From: Candidatus Thermoplasmatota archaeon
Lineage (GTDB): Archaea > Thermoplasmatota > Thermoplasmata > UBA10834
Assembly: GCA_018814355.1 (NCBI GenBank)
Contig: JAHIZT010000120.1
Location: 1-55,534 of the forward strand
Length of the DNA stretch: 55,534 bases
Direction: 5' to 3'
In this document: in pieces, positions 42,021 to 49,907 of the stretch
Layout of the letters: each line of letters begins with the position of its first letter
How positions within the stretch are numbered: position 1 is the stretch's first letter
Made by a program: the position numbers and the translations under genes
The notes under the pieces: model-generated
What the model was told of the DNA's origin: nothing
Database searches by the model: none
The model's input: only the letters and a program-made list of their open reading frames with translations

Positions 42021-42542
42021 ATGAAGAAGATCTGGGCAATCCGCAAGGATGCCGAGGCAGTGTCCCCAGTCATCGCAACCATCCTAATGGTCGCGATCAC
42101 TGTTGTTCTAGCGGCCGTGCTATATGTCATGGTCCTAGGATTTGGCGGGACGACTACTCAAACCCCAACGTCGAGCATAACGAAGTCGACCGTGACCAAC
42201 GGTGTGAAGTATACCTTCGCCCCGATGAGCAAGGACACGCCATGGAGCGATGTGTCATTACTCATCCAGGACCAGTCGGGCAACACACAGAGCTGGGCGC
42301 CAGCGACCACGGACCTGAACGCCGGCACTACCGATGTCTGGAATGGCACGTCCAAGGCATTGGGATCGTTGACCGTGTTCTGCACGTTCACCGATCTTGC
42401 AGGTAACGGCTACGTGAACCAGGGTGATTTCGCCACCTTCCAGACAATTGGGACCGCGTACTCAGCATCAGTCACCTACACAGTGACCGTGATGCACGAC
42501 CCATCGTCCGCTGAGATATGCCACGCCAGCTTCAACGGCTAG
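42021..42542 (+). CDS. archaeal type IV pilin-like protein (first copy)
   Basis: A 173-residue prepilin. A short basic leader (MKKIWAIRKDAEA) precedes the archaeal pilin block VSPVIATILMVAITVVLAAV; cleavage by PibD is expected near EA/VSPV. The hydrophobic helix is followed by a beta-rich Ser/Thr head (about 60-173) containing ITKSTVTNGVKYTFAPMSKD and LAGNGYVNQGDFATF. It builds adhesion or surface filaments. It shares block after block with the second copy at 42753, so the two are a tandem duplication. The nearby RecA-like genes might supply assembly or regulation (inference). Confidence 0.88.
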   Translation: MKKIWAIRKDAEAVSPVIATILMVAITVVLAAVLYVMVLGFGGTTTQTPTSSITKSTVTNGVKYTFAPMSKDTPWSDVSLLIQDQSGNTQSWAPATTDLNAGTTDVWNGTSKALGSLTVFCTFTDLAGNGYVNQGDFATFQTIGTAYSASVTYTVTVMHDPSSAEICHASFNG

Positions 42543-42752
42543 ACGAGCGGGCATCTGAAGTGGATAGAAACCGATCAAACCTTTTCCCTTCCCTTTTCAT
42601 TCTTCAACATGTAGCGGCGGCATTTCATCTCTCAGCGTTTCTTTTCGAACCTGCCGTCCAGCGAGTGAATCCCTGATGCAACCATTTTAATATTCACAAG
42701 CGTTTATGAACGGGTTGGGACGCTGCCCCGCGTTCCAGGAAGGTTCGATTCC

Positions 42753-43286
42753 ATGAGCAAGAAGTGCTGGTTGAGAAAGTACGATGCTGAAGGCGTTTCG
42801 CCTGTGATCGCAACGATCTTGCTGGTGGGCATTACCGTGGTCTTGGCGGCTACTCTGTACGTCATGGTCTTCGGATTCGGGAACAACTCGACCAACTCTC
42901 CTCCCGTGGCGAGCTTCACGAAGTCATCAATTCCGGATGGCTTCAAGTTCGCATTCACACCTTTTTCTAGGGACACGGTCTGGGGCGACCTGTTCATTGT
43001 CCTCGTTGACGGGAGTGGAAACACCGTGACCTTCGACAACATGACCACACAGTCCCTGGCAACGGGTTCTTTGGTAACGGTCAGCTTTGGCAGCCGGGCT
43101 CTTGGCTCGCTCACGGTGTTCATGAACGTCACGGACCTCGCTGGTAACGGCTACGCCAACCAGGGAGACTCATATTCGCTTACTACCAGCGGAGGGAACT
43201 TCTCGAATGCGGTGACCTATGAGGTCTTCCTGATGCACGGTCCGACAGGGTCCCTGATCGACTCCATGCCCTTCCTGGGCGACTGA
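42753..43286 (+). CDS. archaeal type IV pilin-like protein (second copy)
   Basis: A 177-residue prepilin paralogue of the upstream gene. Leader MSKKCWLRKYDAEG, then VSPVIATILLVGITVVLAAT. Shared head blocks include SFTKSSIPDGFKFAFTPFSRD and LAGNGYANQGDSYSL. A TATA-like ATTTTAATATT (about 42684-42694) lies roughly 60 nt before ATG 42753, so it has its own promoter. The two copies may form heteropolymers or alternate surface structures (inference). The preceding 42543-42752 gap holds no other feature I can support. Confidence 0.88.
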   Translation: MSKKCWLRKYDAEGVSPVIATILLVGITVVLAATLYVMVFGFGNNSTNSPPVASFTKSSIPDGFKFAFTPFSRDTVWGDLFIVLVDGSGNTVTFDNMTTQSLATGSLVTVSFGSRALGSLTVFMNVTDLAGNGYANQGDSYSLTTSGGNFSNAVTYEVFLMHGPTGSLIDSMPFLGD

Positions 43287-43361
43287 GCAGCTCGAGCAAG
43301 GCTTTTCAGCCCATCTAGCATATGCCTGAGCGTGAGCGCACCAGGGCCTGGTCTGGACATC

Positions 43362-43571
43362 ATGAACGCCTCAGAGGCGGAGGCGTTCGTAATAGAGCTC
43401 CTCAGGCAGAGGGGCCCGCTCAGCACAATGGAAATCGAGAAGCTCGCGCGCAAGGAGCACAAGCGTTGTCCCGACCAGACGGTCATTTTCTTGACGAAGA
43501 TGCGGAAGAAGGGCATGATCAAGGGCGAGGCCTCGATTGAGAAACGAGGCTGGGTCTGGTGGGTGCCCTAG
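43362..43571 (+). CDS. small winged-helix protein
   Basis: A 69-residue protein consisting almost only of a winged helix: ASEAEAFVIELLRQRGPLST, MEIEKLARKEHKRCPDQTVI and the wing KGMIKGEASIEKRGWVWW. ATG 43362 is preferred; an in-frame GTG at 43332 lies too close to the AT-rich element at 43316-43325. It may regulate the pilin or RDD genes (inference). I recognise no named family. Confidence 0.6.
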   Translation: MNASEAEAFVIELLRQRGPLSTMEIEKLARKEHKRCPDQTVIFLTKMRKKGMIKGEASIEKRGWVWWVP

Positions 43572-43596
43572 TGAACAGCGAAGAGAACGTCCGGGT

Positions 43597-44013
43597 CTAA
43601 TAGAGCATGACCGAGGTCTTGGCGATCTGGTCCGTCCACTTCTGCCTCGGGTCCTTCGTGTCAACAGCCATGCCGATGATCCAGTCCAGGAGCAGGAGTA
43701 CCACGAAGATCTTGGATATGTTCCTGAGAATCGCCTTGGCGAAATCCACCTTCCCCGTCGTGGAAACTGTCTTCAGATGGAGCAGCATCTTGCCAACCGT
43801 TCCCCCTATCGTAGCGTCGAAGAGCGCGCAGTACAGGAAGAACAGGCCTCCTGCGAAGAACCAGGGGTAAAACAGAGGGGTCCCCAGCACCCGGAAAAGG
43901 ATCGAAATTGGTGCATAGATGATCAGCGCGTCGATGATGATGGCCGCGAACCTGCGGGCCCAGTGTTCCTGGAGCGCCTTGTCCTGGCTCAGGTAGTCGA
44001 ATCCTGTTACCAT
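43597..44013 (-). CDS. RDD-family membrane protein
   Basis: A 138-residue protein with three membrane helices (IIIDALIIYAPISILFRVLG, FFAGGLFFLYCALFD, FVVLLLLDWIIGMA). The family block WARRFAAIIIDALI starts it, TIGGTVGKMLLHLK follows, and DPRQKWTDQIAKT closes it. RDD proteins are of uncertain, possibly transport, function. A strong ribosome site (AAGGAGGCTGAT on the minus strand) precedes ATG 44013. Confidence 0.85.
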   Translation of the reverse strand: MVTGFDYLSQDKALQEHWARRFAAIIIDALIIYAPISILFRVLGTPLFYPWFFAGGLFFLYCALFDATIGGTVGKMLLHLKTVSTTGKVDFAKAILRNISKIFVVLLLLDWIIGMAVDTKDPRQKWTDQIAKTSVMLY

Positions 44014-44237
44014 GCTAAATCAGCCTCCTTTCTCGGATGCCCCGCTCATGTATATTACTTTCCATCTGGAAAGCGTGGTGCCACTCGGATCGCCCGTCTT
44101 TCATCACATGTCAGCATGAAAGTTCTCGTCATCGTGGCGTGGGCATAATCGCATCCCCTGCCTTAAGAACCATCGGCCAGGTCCGCTCGGCCGAGGCCCA
44201 TTACTTTATGCTGGCCTTGGCACTACTGGTCAAAGCG

Positions 44238-44783
44238 ATGGCAGAGATAAGGCTCTTCGCTCTTATGGAGCGGGAGGACGACCCGAAGAAGTGCACCGCT
44301 GCAAAGCTGGTCAGGCTGGGAGATGTCCGGGAGGTCATCCATGCCGGGCGGATCCCAAGGGGTGCACTGGTCCTCGACCCCGAGGCGGAGAAGGCGCTTT
44401 CGCGGGAGGACCTCGCTTCGGCGAAGAAGCTGGGCATTCTAGTGCTCGACTGTTCATGGAACAAGCTCTCGAGGTTCCCCAAGGTGAGAAAGGGGCTGAG
44501 GCACAGAGGCCTTCCATTCCTCCTCGCTGCGAACCCGACCAACTTTGGCAAGGCGCAGAAGCTCTCAACCGCGGAAGCCCTTTCCGCATCGCTGTACATC
44601 CTGGGAGAGAAGGAGCAGGCCGAGCACCTCATGAGCAGGTTCAAGTGGGGAGAGACCTTCATCTCGATCAACAGGGACCGGCTCGAGGCATACGCGGCCG
44701 CGAACACGAGCGCGGAAGTCGTCGAGGCACAGACAAGAATACTGAAGGTAATCGAAAGGCACAAAGATGCACGAGCAGAGTAG
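44238..44783 (+). CDS. tsr3: Tsr3-like rRNA aminocarboxypropyltransferase (DUF367)
   Basis: A 181-residue SPOUT-fold enzyme that adds an aminocarboxypropyl group to small-subunit rRNA. Conserved blocks are DDPKKCTAAKLVRLG near the start, VLDCSWNKLSRFP, LPFLLAANPTNFGKAQKLST and FKWGETFISIN. ATG 44238 is used because a TATA-like TTACTTTATG (about 44201-44210) lies 32 nt before it; earlier in-frame starts lack homology. The 44014-44237 gap holds only promoters. Confidence 0.92.
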   Translation: MAEIRLFALMEREDDPKKCTAAKLVRLGDVREVIHAGRIPRGALVLDPEAEKALSREDLASAKKLGILVLDCSWNKLSRFPKVRKGLRHRGLPFLLAANPTNFGKAQKLSTAEALSASLYILGEKEQAEHLMSRFKWGETFISINRDRLEAYAAANTSAEVVEAQTRILKVIERHKDARAE

Positions 44784-44875
44784 CCTTATGTATCACATGG
44801 TCGATTCCCTCTCCCCTTTTGCCAAGAGTATCGGGAAGGGCAAGAGCATCGACCGTGATTCGAGGGGGGAACTGA

Positions 44876-46999
44876 ACGCCTAAAGAATACACTCCTGAAG
44901 ACCTAGTCTCCATCTGGGAAGAGTTCCTGGGAGGGCAGGAGCGGAGGCACCTTGTGTCGACTATCGCCGACCTGTACCCCGATGTTAGAAGCATATACGT
45001 GGACTTCTCCAGCATTGAGAAGTTCGATCCCGACCTCGCCAACTACACCCTCGTGAATCCGACCCTGTCGCTGCGCTCGGCGGAGGAGGCCATCAAGCGT
45101 ATGGTCTCACATGCTCTCACGAACCCATTCGTCCATTTCCGCATCAACGGGCTTCCGCGCGATTCGCGCATAGAGGTCAGAAAGCTGAGGGCAAAGCACC
45201 TCGGGAGTTTCGTGTCCATCGAGGGCCTGGTGCGGAAGGCGACGGAAGTCAGGCCCAGGGTGACCATCGCGGAGTTCGAGTGCGCCAGGTGCGGACACAA
45301 AATCACGGTCGAGCAGGAAGGCATGCTCTTTCACGAGCCGCTCGAGTGCTCCAAGGAAGAGGGCGGATGCGGCCGAGGCACCGGCTCTACGAAGTTCAGG
45401 CTTCTCACAGATCCGTCCAAGTTCGTGGACACCCAGAAGATAGAGGCCCAGGAGCCACCGGAAGGACTGAGAGGAGGCGCTCAGCCCGAGAGGCTAGTGG
45501 GCTACATCGAGGACGACCTCTCGGGTCGTATCTCTCCCGGAGACAGGGTCATCCTCAACGGGATCCTGAGAAGCCAGCAGAAGGGCACGCAGGTCAAATC
45601 GACGCTGTTCGAGATACACATGGATGTCAACTCGGTGGAGTACGAGGAGCACGAGTACGAGGAGATACTTATCACTCCCGAGGACGAGCTGAAGATACGC
45701 GAGTTCGCGAAGTCTCCGGACATCTTCGAGAAGGTCATAGCGTCTATATCGCCCACGATCTACGGCTACGATCAGGAGAAGGAGGGCCTAGCCCTGCAGT
45801 TGTTCGGGGGCGTTCCAAAGACGATGGATGACGGCACCAGGATCAGGGGGGACATACACATCGCACTCATCGGTGACCCAGGCACTGCCAAGTCGCAGAT
45901 TCTGAGATACATGGCGCAGCTTGCCCCCAGAGGCATCTATACGTCCGGGAAATCGTCATCCGCAGCGGGCCTCACTGCCGCTGCAGTCAAGGACGAATTC
46001 GGAGAAGGCAGGTGGACCCTCGAGGCGGGCGCTCTTGTCATCGCGGACAAAGGACTCGCGTGCATCGACGAGCTCGACAAGATGAACGACCAGGATAGGT
46101 CCGCCATTCACGAGAGCCTCGAGCAGGGCACGATCTCAGTGGCCAAGGCTGGGATCACGGCCACTCTTCAGTCCAGGTGCGCAGTCCTCGGAGCAGCGAA
46201 CCCAAAGTACGGCAGGTTCGATGCGAACAGGAACATGGCCGAGCAGATCGACCTCCCGCCCGCACTTCTGTCCAGATTCGATGCCATCTTCACAATGACC
46301 GACCGGCCGGATTCCGAGCAGGACAAGAAAGTGGCCGCACACATCCTCAAGGCGCACAGGAGGGGCGAGGTCATGCTGCACGAGTCGCCCGAGAGCATCA
46401 CACATGTTGACGTCGCTGAGATACTCAGAGATAGCTCAGGCCTGGTGCCGGCCATGGATCGTGACTTCCTTAGGAAGTACGTCGCGTACAGCAAACGCAT
46501 CACCCCCGTCATGAGCGACGAGTCCATTCGTACGCTCCAGGGGTATTACGTCTCCATCAGGAAGCTGGGCGAGGGCGAGGAGGCCTCCGTGCCTATCACC
46601 GCGAGGCAGCTAGAGGCGCTGATACGTATGTCCGAAGCCAGCGCGAGGGCAAGGCTCAGTACGATCGTCGACACGGACGATGCGAATCGCGCGATCAAGA
46701 TAGTTGAGTACTACCTCAGCAAGGTTGCGAGCGAGGGCGGCAGGAGGGACATAGACCTCATCGCGACAGGCACGAGCAGGGTTCAGAGGGACCAGATCTA
46801 TGTGCTGAGGAACCTCGTGCAGCAGCTCGCAGATGCCAAGAGGGGCGTGAGCGAGGCCGAGCTGGTCCAGAAGGCCGGGTCGGAGAACATATCGGAGGAC
46901 AGAGTGAGAGCGCTGCTGAAGAAGCTGAGCGATGCGGGTGAAGTCTATTCGCCTCAGCCAGGATACTTCAAGCTGGCGAGCGAGGAGCGCATCGGATGA
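44876..46999 (+). CDS. mcm: MCM replicative helicase, apparently starting at ACG
   Basis: The replicative helicase, 707 residues if translated from ACG 44876. The conserved MCM N-terminus (EYTPEDLVSIWEEFL) is encoded before the first standard start, GTG 44954; an in-frame TGA precedes ACG directly. A GAGGGGGG Shine-Dalgarno-like run sits about 5 nt before the ACG. Downstream: zinc finger Cys136/139/158/165, beta-hairpins, Walker A GDPGTAKS (333-340), Walker B CIDELDKM (from 396), the arginine finger in LLSRFDAIF (R467), and a C-terminal winged helix. If translation began at GTG 44954 the protein would lack 26 conserved-looking residues. It overlaps DUF424 by 4 nt. Confidence 0.9.
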   Translation, partial: TPKEYTPEDLVSIWEEFLGGQERRHLVSTIADLYPDVRSIYVDFSSIEKFDPDLANYTLVNPTLSLRSAEEAIKRMVSHALTNPFVHFRINGLPRDSRIEVRKLRAKHLGSFVSIEGLVRKATEVRPRVTIAEFECARCGHKITVEQEGMLFHEPLECSKEEGGCGRGTGSTKFRLLTDPSKFVDTQKIEAQEPPEGLRGGAQPERLVGYIEDDLSGRISPGDRVILNGILRSQQKGTQVKSTLFEIHMDVNSVEYEEHEYEEILITPEDELKIREFAKSPDIFEKVIASISPTIYGYDQEKEGLALQLFGGVPKTMDDGTRIRGDIHIALIGDPGTAKSQILRYMAQLAPRGIYTSGKSSSAAGLTAAAVKDEFGEGRWTLEAGALVIADKGLACIDELDKMNDQDRSAIHESLEQGTISVAKAGITATLQSRCAVLGAANPKYGRFDANRNMAEQIDLPPALLSRFDAIFTMTDRPDSEQDKKVAAHILKAHRRGEVMLHESPESITHVDVAEILRDSSGLVPAMDRDFLRKYVAYSKRITPVMSDESIRTLQGYYVSIRKLGEGEEASVPITARQLEALIRMSEASARARLSTIVDTDDANRAIKIVEYYLSKVASEGGRRDIDLIATGTSRVQRDQIYVLRNLVQQLADAKRGVSEAELVQKAGSENISEDRVRALLKKLSDAGEVYSPQPGYFKLASEERIG

Positions 47000-47292
47000 T
47001 ATGCATCAAGGTCCACATGCAGGGCACTGAGACTGTCGTTGCCGCCTGCGACTCCGACATAGTTGGAAAGACATTCAGGTCCAAAGACCTCAAGATACAT
47101 GTCTCAGAAGGGTTCTACAAGGGCGACACGGGCGACGAGAACATGCTCGTCAGCAGACTCGAGATGGCGACCATCGCCAACCTCGTCGGCGAGAAGACCC
47201 TTGAGATAGCGATCAAGCACGGGTTCGTCGACCCTACCAGCGTCCTGGTCATCGGAGGAGTGCCGCACGCGCAGATGGCGAGGATGATGTAG
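46996..47292 (+). CDS. DUF424 family protein
   Basis: A 98-residue archaeal protein of unknown function (start MICIKVHMQGTETVVAACD, then LKIHVSEGFYKGD and VGEKTLEIAIKHGFVDPTSV). The family is near-universal in archaea and often sits near translation genes. It overlaps mcm by 4 nt and abuts the next gene directly. Confidence 0.85.
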   Translation: MICIKVHMQGTETVVAACDSDIVGKTFRSKDLKIHVSEGFYKGDTGDENMLVSRLEMATIANLVGEKTLEIAIKHGFVDPTSVLVIGGVPHAQMARMM

Positions 47293-48327
47293 TTGTTCTG
47301 CGTCGAGTGCGGCCGCGAAGGCGAGCTCATAGGCTCCCTATGCGAGGAGTGCTATTCCAAAAGGCATGTCCAGCCGTCTCTGCCAGACCATGTCGACGTG
47401 ACGCTCTGCGCCCACTGCTCCTCTATGCAGACGGAGAAGGGCTGGGAGGATGTCGGCTCCGTCAAGGAGGCATCGGAGCGCGCTCTCAGGCAGGCGCTGG
47501 TCCTCCCAAAGAATTCGAAGCTCTCGGACATGCGCGTGCAGCTCGGCGAGAAGGACGAGAGGAACCTGGATGCCAAGGTGAGCGTCCTGCTGACCGTTCT
47601 GGGCCATGAGTTCGAGCGGGAGCTCGGCACTATCGTGAGGTTGAAGCGCGGTTCCTGCACCGAGTGCTCGAAACAGCAGGGGAATTACTACGAGGCGATA
47701 CTCCAGGTCAGGGGCCCGGGTCGTGATCTCACAGAGAGCGCTCAGAAAGACATCGAAAACCTTGTCCAGAACAGGGTCGCCACAATGAGGAAGTCAAGCA
47801 GAGGAGCATTCGTCAGCAAGATCGAGCGTGTCAAGGGCGGGCTCGATTTCTACTTCAGCACCAGCCCTGCCGCTAGGAGCCTGGCGAAGGAGATACGGGA
47901 GTCCTTCTGCGCGGAGTACAAGGAATCATCGAAGCTCTGGGGCAGGCGCCTGGGCAAGGAGATCTACAGGATGACCTTCCTCGTGCGGCTGCCAGGGTTC
48001 TCCCGAGGCGACATCGTCGAGCACCAGTCACGGGAATACCTCGTGCGCGGAATGTCCAGAGGGATGATACGCGGCGTCGATCTCAAGACGGGCGAGGAAC
48101 GCTCCCTCAGGATGAAGGAGGCAGACGATTGCACGCTGATCCGCACCGGCGCTCAGGTGCTGAAGGCAGTCGTGCTGGTGGAGAGGGAGAGCGAGCTCCA
48201 GGTCCTTGACCCGGAGACCAACACGCCTGTCGACTTGCGCAAGCCAATCGGCTTTTCTCGAAAAGGCGAACACGTGAGGATCGTGAAGACGAAGCTCGGG
48301 ACGTTCGCCATCAGTGACAGCTGGTAA
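47293..48327 (+). CDS. nmd3: NMD3 family protein
   Basis: An archaeal NMD3 homologue, 344 residues, linked to large-subunit maturation. N-terminal zinc ribbons (CVECGREGELIGSLCEEC, CAHCSSM) and a later CTECSKQQGNYYEAILQVRG block, typical of NMD3. The start is TTG 47293, directly after the DUF424 stop; no better start lies nearby and the zinc finger begins two residues later. It completes the mcm-DUF424-nmd3 unit. Confidence 0.88.
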   Translation: MFCVECGREGELIGSLCEECYSKRHVQPSLPDHVDVTLCAHCSSMQTEKGWEDVGSVKEASERALRQALVLPKNSKLSDMRVQLGEKDERNLDAKVSVLLTVLGHEFERELGTIVRLKRGSCTECSKQQGNYYEAILQVRGPGRDLTESAQKDIENLVQNRVATMRKSSRGAFVSKIERVKGGLDFYFSTSPAARSLAKEIRESFCAEYKESSKLWGRRLGKEIYRMTFLVRLPGFSRGDIVEHQSREYLVRGMSRGMIRGVDLKTGEERSLRMKEADDCTLIRTGAQVLKAVVLVERESELQVLDPETNTPVDLRKPIGFSRKGEHVRIVKTKLGTFAISDSW

Positions 48328-48406
48328 TCGTCTCGATTCTGACTTGTTCCACCAAAAAGGCATTAATTATCTAGTCTCATACACCGGCCGAGAGGTCCGA
48401 CAAGTT

Positions 48407-49279
48407 ATGGTTACTGAAGCAGATGTTTCGAATGCCACCGTCGAGCTGCTCCGGAAGACAGTCGTCAAGCTCCCCGCGGACGTGGAGACGGCCGTCAGGA
48501 AGGCCTACGCCGCTGAGACCGACGAGGTACCGAAGATGCAGCTCAAGGCGATCGTGGACAACATGGACATGGCGATCAAGGGGAACACCCCGATGTGTCA
48601 GGACACTGGTGTGACGATCTTCTACGCCACGCTGCCCAAAGACTGCAAGGTCGATGTCGCAAAGGGCATCGTAGAGGGCGTCAGGAAGGCCACGAAGGAG
48701 GTCCCGCTGAGGCCGAACGCAGTGCATCCGATCACTAGGAAGAACCCTGGCGACAACATTGGCGAGAGACACCCTTACATCAACTGGAAAATCCACGACA
48801 AGGACTACATCGAGATCACGGTGATGACGAAAGGCGCAGGCTCAGAGAACATGAGCCAGCTCGCGATGCTGACGCCGACCCAGGGTCTCAAAGGGATCAA
48901 GGAGTTCATCCTCAACTCAGTCCTGAGGGCCAGCAGCAACCCGTGCCCGCCTACGATACTGGGCGTGGGAATAGGCGGCTCGTCCGATATCGCGATGAAG
49001 CTCGCCAAGGAAGCGCTACTGAGGCCGATCGACGAGAGGCACAAGGACCCGGAGATCGCGAAGCTCGAGAGCGAACTGCTCGAGGCCATCAACATGTTGG
49101 GCATCGGCCCGATGGGCCTTGGTGGAAAGACCACGTGCCTCGGTCTGAACATCGAATATGCGTATTGCCACACGGCGAGCCTGCCCGTTGGCTTGAACGT
49201 CCAGTGCTGGGCCGGCAGACGCGGCACCGTCAGGATACATCCAGACGGCAAAGTCGCCTACCCGACCCATGAGAGGTGA
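48407..49279 (+). CDS. fumA: class I fumarate hydratase, alpha (N-terminal) subunit
   Basis: Converts fumarate to malate in the TCA cycle with the following subunit. The 290-residue protein has the iron-sulfur cysteine blocks MCQDTGVTIFY, NPCPPTILGVGIGGSSD and GKTTCLGLNIEYAYCHT. ATG 48407 is used: the frame opens at 48314, but the upstream part overlaps nmd3 and lacks homology, and a TATA-like ATTAATTAT (48362-48370) lies about 40 nt before the ATG. Confidence 0.93.
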   Translation: MVTEADVSNATVELLRKTVVKLPADVETAVRKAYAAETDEVPKMQLKAIVDNMDMAIKGNTPMCQDTGVTIFYATLPKDCKVDVAKGIVEGVRKATKEVPLRPNAVHPITRKNPGDNIGERHPYINWKIHDKDYIEITVMTKGAGSENMSQLAMLTPTQGLKGIKEFILNSVLRASSNPCPPTILGVGIGGSSDIAMKLAKEALLRPIDERHKDPEIAKLESELLEAINMLGIGPMGLGGKTTCLGLNIEYAYCHTASLPVGLNVQCWAGRRGTVRIHPDGKVAYPTHER

Positions 49280-49285
49280 TCCAAG

Positions 49286-49885
49286 ATGCCAAAGAGGTTG
49301 AAGACCCCATTGACGGAGAGCGATGTCCGAGCGCTGAAGCTGGGAGAGACCATCTATCTTGATGGCATCATCTACACAGGAAGGGATGAGGTCCACATAC
49401 ATGCCCTCGAGGGTCTGGAGAAGGGAAAGAACCCCCCGGTCGACTTCAAAGGGTCCGCGCTGTTCCACTGTGGTCCGATCATGAGGAAGGTCGGGGACGA
49501 GTGGCAAGCAGTCGCCGCAGGTCCTACGACATCGTCAAGGATGAACTCTCTGGAACCTCAGTTCATAGAGAAGTTCAGGCCCGGGGCGATCATAGGCAAG
49601 GGCGGCATGTCACAGCCGACAGTCGATGCCATGAAGAAGTTCGGGGCTGTGTATCTCGCAATCACCGGCGGGGCGGCCGTTCTGGCCGCGAAGGGTGTCA
49701 AGAGCGTGGAGGGCGTCGAGTGGTTCGAGCTGGGGATGCCGGAGGCAATCTGGATCCTGAACGCCGAGAACTTCGGACCACTGACCGTTGCGATAGATGC
49801 GAGCGGCAACAGCCTGTTCGCAGATGTCAACGCGAAGGTCAAAGAGAACGAGAAGAAGGCCCGTGCGAAGCTCGGCCTCGCCTGA
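49286..49885 (+). CDS. fumB: class I fumarate hydratase, beta (C-terminal) subunit
   Basis: A 199-residue partner of the alpha subunit, with LKTPLTESDVRALKLGETIYLDG, YTGRDEVH, LFHCGPIM, the active-site block IIGKGGMSQPTV and GAVYLAITGGAAVL. It lies 6 nt after the alpha gene. The two-gene arrangement is usual in archaea and anaerobes. Symbol use follows position, not E. coli numbering. Confidence 0.93.
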   Translation: MPKRLKTPLTESDVRALKLGETIYLDGIIYTGRDEVHIHALEGLEKGKNPPVDFKGSALFHCGPIMRKVGDEWQAVAAGPTTSSRMNSLEPQFIEKFRPGAIIGKGGMSQPTVDAMKKFGAVYLAITGGAAVLAAKGVKSVEGVEWFELGMPEAIWILNAENFGPLTVAIDASGNSLFADVNAKVKENEKKARAKLGLA

Positions 49886-49907
49886 AGATACAGACAGACG
49901 AGCGGGC

